Assembly: GCA_039917655.1 (NCBI GenBank)
Contig: JBDSJC010000163.1
Span: 1 to 64,000, forward strand
Length of the DNA stretch: 64,000 bases
DNA from: PNKC01 sp039917655
GTDB lineage: Bacteria > Chloroflexota > Dehalococcoidia > Tepidiformales > Tepidiformaceae
Direction of reading: 5' to 3'
Shown: piece by piece, positions 57,565 through 64,000 of the stretch
Position numbering within the stretch: the first letter of the stretch is position 1
Layout: every line of letters starts with the position of its first letter
Made by a program: the position numbers and the translations under genes
Notes under the pieces: model-generated
What the model saw: the letters and a program-made list of their open reading frames with translations, nothing else
Databases searched by the model: none
Told to the model about the DNA's origin: nothing

Positions 57565-60500
57565 ATGCTTCACAAACTTGCAGAACTCTCGGTGCTGGCC
57601 ATGACACCTCCGGGCGCCGTCACGCTCGAGGAGGTGCTGCTCACCTGTGAACTGGTGTGCGAACTGCTGGAGGCCCAGGACGTGTACATAATCCGCGCCG
57701 GCGACCCCTACTTTATCCGCCTTGGCGATGATGGCGACCCGCGCCAGTACGAAGTGAAACAGCGCGGTTATTGGCTGGCCTGGAAAGAGCTCGCCGAAAA
57801 CATGCATTCGCCAGCAAGCATGTTCACCGTGAGTGACCGCCTGGTGAAAGACCCTTTTCCCCTCGCCGTCGGCATGCCCGCCACGCATATCGGCAGCATT
57901 CTCCCTGGGGACGAGAGCAACTCCGAGATGCTGATCATTCGCGGCAACTACCCGAGCGGCCTGACCCAGGATCAGGTGGACCTGACGACCACCGTCCGGC
58001 CGCTTCTCGCCTGCTTGACAAGCAGCTTCCTCGATTCGCAGCGCCAGGCGCGTCTCGGCAGCCAGTTGGGCGCCCTCGCTGACGTGGCCGAGGCGTTTAG
58101 CCGGGCGGACGAAATGGACACCGTGCTCACGTCGCTGGCCACCGCCCTCGCGAAAGCGGCGGGGATCGATTGGGTGACGATTAATCTCGTGGATGCCGGC
58201 ATCGCACAGGTCATCGAGCGTGCGCTGAGCTTTGCGCGGCACTCCGGCACGGAGACAGCAGCGCAGTCCCGCACCGGCTCCAGTTCCGGCCACCTGGACC
58301 TGGCTGTCATTCGCCGCATGGCCAAAACGCGCAAGCCGTATCTCGTCCCAGACGTCTTCGACCAGAGGGAGACGCTCGCCATGGACGACGACCTGCGCCG
58401 CTACTACGAACGCGCCCACATTCTTTCCACAGCGTCGTTCGCGATCACCTTCCAAGAAAAGGTGCTCGGCGCGGTCCGATTCTCCTCGTCCTCCAAGCGG
58501 GACTTCGGCGCGCCAGAAGTGGAGTTTCTCAAAGCGTTGGTTTCGCAAGCGGCGAACACTGTCGCGGGCCTACAGATGAACCGTGATTTGCGCGACGCGA
58601 ACGCGGAACTCGAACAGGCAAGTCTCACCTCCCTGGAACTGGCGATGGAGGCGGAAGCCTCAGCCCGTGCTAAATCCGAATTCATCGCCAACACCAGTCA
58701 CGAGATCCGCACGCCGATGAACGGGGTCATCGGCATGACCTCGCTGTTGCTGGACACCAACCTCGATGTCGAACAGCGTGAGTACGTTGAAACCGTGCGC
58801 GACAGCGCGGACGCGCTGCTCACGGTGATCAACGACATCCTCGATTTTTCCAAGCTCGAAGCGGGGAAGATGACCTTTGAGGTGATCGACTTCAACCTCC
58901 GCAACACCATCGAAGAGGTGGCGAACCTGCTGGCGCCGGCCGCGCAAAAGAAAGGCGTGGAGTTCACCGTTTCCACGACGCCGCCGATCTTCCATTGGCA
59001 GCTTCGCGGCGACCCGGGGCGGCTTCGCCAGGTGCTCACGAACCTTATCGGCAACGCATTGAAGTTTACAGAGCGTGGCGAAATCTCGGTCAGCGCCAGC
59101 ATCGTCTCGGAGAGCGCATCCGATGTCATGGTGCGGCTGGCGGTCGCGGATACTGGCATCGGTATTTCGAAGGAGCGCCAGGCGGCGATCTTCGAAAGCT
59201 TCACCCAGGCTGACGGCACATCGACGCGGAAATACGGCGGCACAGGCCTGGGTCTGACGATTAGCAAACAGATCGCCGAGCTAATGGGCGGATCGATCAA
59301 CGTGGAGAGCGAGCCAGGCGTGGGGAGTGTGTTCTCCGTCGTTGTGCCACTAGCCAGGCAGATGACCGCCGCCGCGCCAGCGCCGGCCGAATCCAACCTC
59401 CGCGGACGCACGGTGCTCTTCGTGGATGACAACGCCACCAACCGGCGCATCCTGCGGGAACAGTTGACCTCCTGGGGGTGCTTTCCCCTGGAGGCCGAGA
59501 GTGGTGCGGACGCGCTGGCGATCCTGCGCACCGTTTCTTCGGTCTCTCTGGTCCTGATGGATATGCAGATGCCGGGAATGGACGGCCAGGAAGCTACCGA
59601 ACGCCTCAAACAACTGCCGGGCTACGCCGGCGTGCCCGTGGTCTTGCTCTCTTCGGCTGGGTCACTCCGCGCGGAGGACGTGACGGCGGGCGGATTCTCT
59701 GCCGCTCTGGTCAAGCCAGTGCGTCAATCTGCGCTCTACAACACGCTCGTCGAGGTGCTCCAGCCGGCGGGGCGCGCTCCCGAGGCGCCACCAGCAGTGC
59801 TCTTGCCCGGCGCACCCATGCGCCTCGGCCTGCGCGTCCTCCTGGCGGAGGACAACGCGATTAACCAGAAGGTTGCCTCACGGATGCTCACAAGGTGGGG
59901 CTGTGAGGTCGATATCGTGGCCGACGGGCAGTCGGCGCTCGACGCGCTCTCCGCCAACAGGTATGACCTGGTGATGATGGACTGTCACATGCCGGTGATG
60001 GACGGCTACGAGGCCACCGCCGCCATCCGGAGCCGCGAGAAGCACACCGGTCAACACATGCCGATCGTTGCCATGACCGCCAACGCTCTTGCCGGAGACC
60101 GCGAGCGCTGCATCGCAGCCGGCATGGACGACTACGTGCGCAAGCCGGTAAAACCAAAGGACCTGCTCGACGCGTTGCGTCGCTGGGGTGGCATGAGGCA
60201 GGCCGCCGAGTTGGCCAATTCACGTTGGCCCGCGCTAGCCGTGTTCGACCCTAGGCAACTGCTCGAGGCCTGCGGCGGCGATCACGAATTGGCCGGCGAG
60301 ATCACCGCGGAGTTCGCGAGCACCGCGCCCGCTGCCTTTGATTCCGTCGCCTCCGCGATCGCCGGAGCCAACTTTGGCGCCCTGGCGGCGGCGGCGCACA
60401 ACCTGAAAGGGAGTTGCTGGGCGATTGGCGCGGCGGCCCTCGGGGCCACCCTCCAGGAACTGGAGTTGATGGGGAAGGCTGGCGACCTCTCGAACGCGGG

Positions 60501-60582
60501 CCAGACCCTGCGAGTTGCCAGGGCGCAACTCGCCGAACTCCTTATGACCCTTGCTTCCTTGACCATCGAGCGGGCTGCCTGA
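57565..60582 (+). CDS. Hybrid sensor histidine kinase (GAF-HisKA-HATPase-REC-REC-HPt)
   Basis: A 1005-residue cytoplasmic kinase: N-terminal sensory region (1-150), GAF (about 160-330), coiled coil, HisKA with His379 (NTSHEIRTPMNG), HATPase (LRQVLTNLIGNALKFTERGE, KYGGTGLGLTISKQ), REC1 (Asp666, LVLMDMQMPGMDG), REC2 (Asp806, LVMMDCHMPVMDG) and HPt (His945, AAHNLKGSCWAIGA). A complete phosphorelay in one chain. GGAG lies 8 bases before the ATG. It follows the GGDEF-EAL gene by 134 bases; the output regulator is unknown. Confidence 0.94.
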   Translation: MLHKLAELSVLAMTPPGAVTLEEVLLTCELVCELLEAQDVYIIRAGDPYFIRLGDDGDPRQYEVKQRGYWLAWKELAENMHSPASMFTVSDRLVKDPFPLAVGMPATHIGSILPGDESNSEMLIIRGNYPSGLTQDQVDLTTTVRPLLACLTSSFLDSQRQARLGSQLGALADVAEAFSRADEMDTVLTSLATALAKAAGIDWVTINLVDAGIAQVIERALSFARHSGTETAAQSRTGSSSGHLDLAVIRRMAKTRKPYLVPDVFDQRETLAMDDDLRRYYERAHILSTASFAITFQEKVLGAVRFSSSSKRDFGAPEVEFLKALVSQAANTVAGLQMNRDLRDANAELEQASLTSLELAMEAEASARAKSEFIANTSHEIRTPMNGVIGMTSLLLDTNLDVEQREYVETVRDSADALLTVINDILDFSKLEAGKMTFEVIDFNLRNTIEEVANLLAPAAQKKGVEFTVSTTPPIFHWQLRGDPGRLRQVLTNLIGNALKFTERGEISVSASIVSESASDVMVRLAVADTGIGISKERQAAIFESFTQADGTSTRKYGGTGLGLTISKQIAELMGGSINVESEPGVGSVFSVVVPLARQMTAAAPAPAESNLRGRTVLFVDDNATNRRILREQLTSWGCFPLEAESGADALAILRTVSSVSLVLMDMQMPGMDGQEATERLKQLPGYAGVPVVLLSSAGSLRAEDVTAGGFSAALVKPVRQSALYNTLVEVLQPAGRAPEAPPAVLLPGAPMRLGLRVLLAEDNAINQKVASRMLTRWGCEVDIVADGQSALDALSANRYDLVMMDCHMPVMDGYEATAAIRSREKHTGQHMPIVAMTANALAGDRERCIAAGMDDYVRKPVKPKDLLDALRRWGGMRQAAELANSRWPALAVFDPRQLLEACGGDHELAGEITAEFASTAPAAFDSVASAIAGANFGALAAAAHNLKGSCWAIGAAALGATLQELELMGKAGDLSNAGQTLRVARAQLAELLMTLASLTIERAA

Positions 60583-60715
60583 AATCTGAGTATTCATGCT
60601 GGATCTGACTGCCCAGGCCCGCCTGGCGGATCGGATCGCGACCTGCGGCGGCAGCTCCATGAGACGCCGATGCCAGGGCAACTGGCGGCGCGCCTCACGC
60701 CCGCTCCATGGGCGC

Positions 60716-60958
60716 TTACTTCCGGAAGAAAGCGGCGTTGATCTCTTCGTACTCTGCCCACTTCGCAGGCAGATCGTAGTTCGAGAAGATCGCGTTCACG
60801 GGGCAGTACAGCTCACACGCCCGGCAGTCGATGCAGCGCGCCGGGTCAATGTAGAACTGTGGTGAATCATCCCTGAATTCGATGCAATTGACGGGGCAAA
60901 CATCCACGCAAGCGCCATCTTTGACATCGATGCACGGTTCGGCGATGACGTAGGGCAT
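60716..60958 (-). CDS. Ferredoxin, 2 x Fe-S cluster type
   Basis: An 80-residue ferredoxin of the FdxA type. Cluster 1 ligands CIDVKDGACVDVCPVNC (C-x7-C-x3-C-P, commonly 3Fe-4S) and cluster 2 RCIDCRACELYCPVNA (C-x2-C-x2-C-x3-C-P, 4Fe-4S). Carries electrons in the cytoplasm. TAGGAT box 6 bases before the ATG and no ribosome-binding site. Confidence 0.93.
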   Translation of the reverse strand: MPYVIAEPCIDVKDGACVDVCPVNCIEFRDDSPQFYIDPARCIDCRACELYCPVNAIFSNYDLPAKWAEYEEINAAFFRK

Positions 60959-60964
60959 GGGCGT

Positions 60965-60970
60965 ATCCTA
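60965..60970 (-). promoter_or_regulatory. -10 box of leaderless promoter (ferredoxin)
   Basis: TAGGAT on the minus strand, 6 bases before the ATG at 60958. Confidence 0.5.
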
Positions 60971-61039
60971 CTGGATCACAACGAGCCCGACTCGACGCCA
61001 GTGCGGGGCGCACTCACGAGACGCCGACGCGTCGGCGTC

Positions 61040-61951
61040 TTACCGTGAACTCGTGATCCCCGGGATAACCGTCCAGAAGGGGAACTTGGCGCTCGCTGAC
61101 GCTGCCGTCACCACGGCCGTGCCACGCGACGCTGGCCCCTGGGCGCCTGACGTGTACGAACTCAACATGTGTGAGAGGTGGAGTTCCGTCCCGGGACAGA
61201 TATAGTTGGAGTCGAACCCGTACGTCTCGTACTGCACCATCTGCACCTGACCGCCACCAAACGCGTACTTGTCCGTGCAGCGCTGGACCGCCTGCTCCGG
61301 ACCCTGCGCCCCAGCGGTCCAGATCGGGACCCTGGGGTTGTACTCAGTGCCCGCGATCAGCCGCCATTGGTACGGCGTCCCATAAATCCCGGTCGGCAGG
61401 CGCTTCTCTTTCATGTAGTCCACCACGCCACGGACTACCTGCGCGTTTAGTCCCGTCTCGGAAGACCAGTAGTTGCCGAATTCGACGTCGAGCCACCACA
61501 TGCCCGGTGTAGCCCCGGCCAGGCGAGCGCGAGCAGCGGCATCGCGGCCAATCCCGTATCCCCAGTTGTACGCTCGGCACCAGTTGTCCGTTTCGGCGCA
61601 CACCCCGTAAGGCCCATTCAACGCTTCCACGCGGCCCGACCGAGGGAAATCGACGTTGACGTAGATCGCCGGGTTTCGGCTCACGCGTTGGGCCCAGCGA
61701 TACTGCGCCGAGAAGCAGGCGTTGGACGTGTAAGGTCGGCCGTCGTTCAAGCCAATGACCGCGAACGACACGGGCCCTGGCGGAAATTGCTGGGCTTCGC
61801 ACTGCGGCCAAGAAATATCGAAACCTGGGACATGCGCGGCTGCGGCGGAATCATCCGCGCGGGCGGCCTGGAATCCCAGGATCAGAGCTAAGGTCGCCGC
61901 TACGGCGAGTAATGTAATGGTTCTGTAACGCGCTGTCGGGCGTGGTGACAC
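61040..61951 (-). CDS. Secreted GH25-like TIM-barrel protein
   Basis: A 303-residue exported protein with a signal peptide (RTITLLAVAATLALILGFQA then ARADD). The mature part has strands typical of GH25 lysozyme-like barrels: HVPGFDISWPQCE, FAVIGLNDGRPY, PAIYVNVDFPRSG, MWWLDVEFGNYW, PTGIYGTPYQWRLIA and PIWTAGAQG. The acidic pair of the lysozyme active site may be the Asp/Glu in WLDVE. It may cleave peptidoglycan or be a non-enzymatic relative. GTG start, GAGGG about 10 bases upstream. Confidence 0.75.
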   Translation of the reverse strand: MSPRPTARYRTITLLAVAATLALILGFQAARADDSAAAAHVPGFDISWPQCEAQQFPPGPVSFAVIGLNDGRPYTSNACFSAQYRWAQRVSRNPAIYVNVDFPRSGRVEALNGPYGVCAETDNWCRAYNWGYGIGRDAAARARLAGATPGMWWLDVEFGNYWSSETGLNAQVVRGVVDYMKEKRLPTGIYGTPYQWRLIAGTEYNPRVPIWTAGAQGPEQAVQRCTDKYAFGGGQVQMVQYETYGFDSNYICPGTELHLSHMLSSYTSGAQGPASRGTAVVTAASASAKFPFWTVIPGITSSR

Positions 61952-62090
61952 GTATTTGCAATCCCTCGATGGTACTCCGGAGAACCATAGAGTCGGATCG
62001 CCCCTGAAACATCATCGCTGTGTAAAAAGCTGACTTAGCGGTAAGGATTGGGTCAGGAATGGCACCCTTCCTTACTTTCAGTGCTACTTT

Positions 62091-62486
62091 TTAGCGTTGA
62101 ACGAGTTGTGTCAGCACCCCGCCCGTGACCGACGGATGGATGAACACCTGGCCCTTCACCGGGTTCCCCGGCCCAGGGTCGCCCACGAGGCGGATCCCCT
62201 TTTCACGGAGCTCTGTCAGGGTCGCGTCGATGTCGTCCACCTTCATCGCAACGAGGTGTACCCCTTCGCCCTGTTCCGCCAGCCGCTTGGCGATCGGCCC
62301 CTGGTCACCGGTCGCGGAGACCAGTTCGATGTAGGAGTCGCCAAATCGAAAGAAAGCCATGGCCATGCCCGCCGCCGGCGCTTCGCTTCGATCGCTCACA
62401 GCAGCGCCGTAAATCGTCTCATAACGCCCGACCGCCCCATCCAGATCCTTCACTGCAATGACCACGTGGTCCACGCCTTTGAACAT
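62091..62486 (-). CDS. mce: Methylmalonyl-CoA epimerase-like VOC protein
   Basis: A 131-residue vicinal-oxygen-chelate protein. DHVVIAVKDLDGAVGRYETI with its metal-binding His, the Glu in FFRFGDSYIELVSAT, EGVHLVAMKVDDIDATLTEL (second His) and GNPVKGQVFIHPS match methylmalonyl-CoA epimerases of the thermophilic/Chloroflexota type. ATG at 62486 chosen because GGAGG lies 6 bases upstream. It may link propionyl-CoA to succinyl-CoA; the mutase is not in this window. Confidence 0.8.
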   Translation of the reverse strand: MFKGVDHVVIAVKDLDGAVGRYETIYGAAVSDRSEAPAAGMAMAFFRFGDSYIELVSATGDQGPIAKRLAEQGEGVHLVAMKVDDIDATLTELREKGIRLVGDPGPGNPVKGQVFIHPSVTGGVLTQLVQR

Positions 62487-62593
62487 GTGAATCCTCCGAT
62501 ACCAAAATCCCGCCCAACGGTACCCGGCTCGGACTGAATCGACAACCTTCTGTTGTCGCCTGCCCACAGGCGGCGGCAGCCCGTTGAACCAGC

Positions 62594-62599
62594 TACCAT
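62594..62599 (+). promoter_or_regulatory. -10 box of leaderless promoter (PIG-L gene)
   Basis: TACCAT, 6 bases before the ATG at 62606; no ribosome-binding site. Confidence 0.5.
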
Positions 62600-62605
62600 T
62601 GATCC

Positions 62606-63451
62606 ATGAACGCAAGCCGGATTCTCGCAGTCTACGGTCACCCGGATGACGAAGGTCAGGTCACAGGGACGCTCGCCCACTTCATTGCGAACGGATCTGC
62701 TGTCACCCTCGTTTGCGCCACCCGCGGTGAAGTAGGCGAGATTAGTGACCCTGCTCTCGCCACGCAGGAGACGCTGTGGTACACCCGCGAACTGGAACTG
62801 CGCGCTTCGATGGCCCAGATCGGGCTCTCCGACGTGCGATTCCTGCCCTTTCGCGACAGCGGCATGGTGGGCACGCCGGAGAACGACGACCCCAGCGCTC
62901 TCCACCAACAGCCAGCGCCCGTTGTCGTCGAAGCACTCGTCCGGATCATGCGCGATGTACGCCCCCAGGCGGTGTTCACCTGGGACCCTACTGGCGGCTA
63001 CGGCCACCCCGACCACATCGCCGTGCACAAACACACCGTCGAGGCGTTCGACGTGAGCGGCAATTCGGAGGCTTACCCCGGCGCTGGCGAGGCTTGGGCG
63101 CCGGAGAAGCTCTACTGGGGGAGCCGGGGGATGAAGCAGTTCGCCTCCATCTTCCTGGAGATGGAAAAACGCGGCACGCTGGCCGACCCGCTGGACGCTG
63201 AGCGTAAGGCCCGGTTCGAAAAGGCGATGCTGGCCCCGGATCCGCCGGTGAGCGTGATCCACGATGTCTCACAGTACATCCCGGTGAAGCGGCTGGCGGC
63301 GAGCATGCACCGTAGTCAATTCGGCGAAAACAGCATGTTCGCGCGCATTCCCGAGGACATGCGCGCCCGTTTCTACGGGCAGGAGCGCTTCTTTCAGGCC
63401 CGCCCCGAATGGCCAGCGGGTACGGAACCGGTCCAGGGGTTCGATTTTTAG
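62606..63451 (+). CDS. PIG-L family deacetylase (LmbE/MshB-like)
   Basis: A 281-residue zinc-dependent N-deacetylase. The zinc/base motif AVYGHPDDEGQVTGTL opens the protein and the second metal motif GHPDHIAVHKHTVEAF lies near residue 135. Members deacetylate GlcNAc-inositol or bacillithiol-type precursors, or cleave mycothiol S-conjugates (Mca). With a nearby DinB-like family, a low-molecular-weight thiol role is possible but unproven. Confidence 0.88.
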   Translation: MNASRILAVYGHPDDEGQVTGTLAHFIANGSAVTLVCATRGEVGEISDPALATQETLWYTRELELRASMAQIGLSDVRFLPFRDSGMVGTPENDDPSALHQQPAPVVVEALVRIMRDVRPQAVFTWDPTGGYGHPDHIAVHKHTVEAFDVSGNSEAYPGAGEAWAPEKLYWGSRGMKQFASIFLEMEKRGTLADPLDAERKARFEKAMLAPDPPVSVIHDVSQYIPVKRLAASMHRSQFGENSMFARIPEDMRARFYGQERFFQARPEWPAGTEPVQGFDF

Positions 63452-63468
63452 GCGGCCCCGTTTTTCCT

Positions 63469-63537
63469 GAGCCGCGCAAGTCGCTGGCCACTCCCCCACC
63501 GCGCAGGTATTCTTCGCAGGCGCGGTGGCTGCGGCTC
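63469..63537. repeat. Nested inverted repeat before FHA gene
   Basis: GAGCCGC (63469-63475) pairs with GCGGCTC (63531-63537), and inside it CCACCGCG (63496-63503) pairs with CGCGGTGG (63521-63528). It lies between the PIG-L stop and FHA start with no T run, so it may be a termination or leader structure. Confidence 0.4.
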
Positions 63538-63567
63538 GGCGTCCCCTACTAGCGAAAGAGTGTGTAC

Positions 63568-64000
63568 ATGGACTACGGAACCCTCCGGGTGACTACCCCC
63601 GATGGGCAGGTGCGCGAGTTTCCGATCGACGTGCCGTCGGCGATCATTGGCCGGGCTGATGGCAACCGCGTGGTCATCGACCATGTCTCCGTTTCCCGCC
63701 GCCACGCGAGCCTCACAATTGAGAACGGCCTGGTCATGCTCGAGGACCTGGGGTCGGCCTCGGGCTCTTTCGTTGGCAGTCAGCGCCTGCCGGTGAACAC
63801 CCCAATGATCGTGGAAAACGGCCAATCGCTGCGCTTCGGAGACGTTGAGGCCACGTTCATCGTTGGCACGCTGACTGCCCCGGAACCGGTGGCCGTCGGC
63901 GGTTCCACGGGCAGCATCTCCATGGGCGGGTCAATTTCTTCTCCCCAGGCTTCGGAACCGGCCCAGACCATCGCCGTGAGCCTCGCTTCGCCGGGCGCTG
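63568..64000 (+). CDS. FHA-domain protein, N-terminal part
   Basis: The first 144 codons of a gene that runs off the window. The forkhead-associated domain is clear: SAIIGRADGNRVVIDHVSVS then SRRHASLTIENGL, MLEDLGSASGSFVGSQRL. It binds phosphothreonine peptides, usually with Ser/Thr kinases. After residue about 100 a Gly/Ser/Pro-rich, probably unstructured part begins. Start from the ATG at 63568 with AAAGAG 10 bases upstream. Confidence 0.88.
   Translation, partial: MDYGTLRVTTPDGQVREFPIDVPSAIIGRADGNRVVIDHVSVSRRHASLTIENGLVMLEDLGSASGSFVGSQRLPVNTPMIVENGQSLRFGDVEATFIVGTLTAPEPVAVGGSTGSISMGGSISSPQASEPAQTIAVSLASPGA

Noticed and set aside
1..64000. tRNA, rRNA, CRISPR array, insertion sequence or prophage
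   Set aside because: Read through intergenic regions on both strands and saw no tRNA-like cloverleaf ending, no spaced repeats, no transposase or phage structural gene.

Overview
The window is a GC-rich bacterial chromosome segment with about 75 protein-coding genes, no rRNA or tRNA that I could see, no insertion sequence and no CRISPR array. The gene content fits a monoderm, flagellated, respiring heterotroph. My best guess is a Chloroflexota (Dehalococcoidia/Tepidiformia-like) or deep actinobacterial-type genome. The basis is an LPXTG cell-wall sorting signal, rod and hook-filament genes without P- or L-ring genes, a K+-independent proton pyrophosphatase, RskA-type anti-sigma factors, an actinobacterial-style c-di-AMP (ydaO) riboswitch, and many apparently leaderless promoters. 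The phylum is inferred, not shown.

Layout. 1-5.2 kb: an acyl-CoA cassette (CoA-transferase family gene converging on mmgE/prpD-maoC-acyl-CoA dehydrogenase-maoC, all joined by 4-bp overlaps). 5.5-22 kb: mixed housekeeping and accessory genes (PAC2 protein, DinB-type protein, panE, DNA polymerase IV, MerR-like regulator, RNase HII, YraN, FmdB zinc ribbon, translin-like protein, isocitrate/isopropylmalate-type dehydrogenase, membrane pyrophosphatase, VapBC-type toxin-antitoxin pair, GNAT acetyltransferase with a decayed copy in front, and a c-di-AMP riboswitch over a small zinc-ribbon gene).

22.3-41.5 kb: a LuxR-type response regulator followed by a large co-directional flagellar cluster: flbD, motA, motB, fliL, fliY, fliO, fliP, fliQ, fliR, flhB, flhA, an flhF-like gene with a degenerate P-loop, a PilZ gene, a small membrane protein, the sigma-28 gene, a SwrB-like membrane protein, an LPXTG protein, two rod-protein genes, flgM, flgN, flgK and flgL. 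Basal-body MS-ring/switch genes (fliF, fliG), hook gene and flagellin lie elsewhere. Two promoter regions (before flbD and before fliP) share a 14-base motif at identical distance from a TANNNT box.

41.5-64 kb: an ECF sigma/anti-sigma pair, DUF2795 protein, orphan nuoB, ABC exporter, EVE-domain protein, ribD, SDR, a HicB-like/DinB-like fusion, zinc alcohol dehydrogenase, peroxiredoxin, an acyltransferase-esterase fusion, a PHB-depolymerase-type esterase, a GAF-PAS-GGDEF-EAL protein, a hybrid histidine kinase, ferredoxin, a secreted GH25-like protein, a methylmalonyl-CoA epimerase-like protein, a PIG-L deacetylase and the start of an FHA-domain protein.

The most striking window-wide pattern is that about ten genes on both strands have a TANNNT-like -10 box exactly 6 bases before the start codon and no Shine-Dalgarno sequence, implying leaderless mRNAs. 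This was also used to choose start codons.
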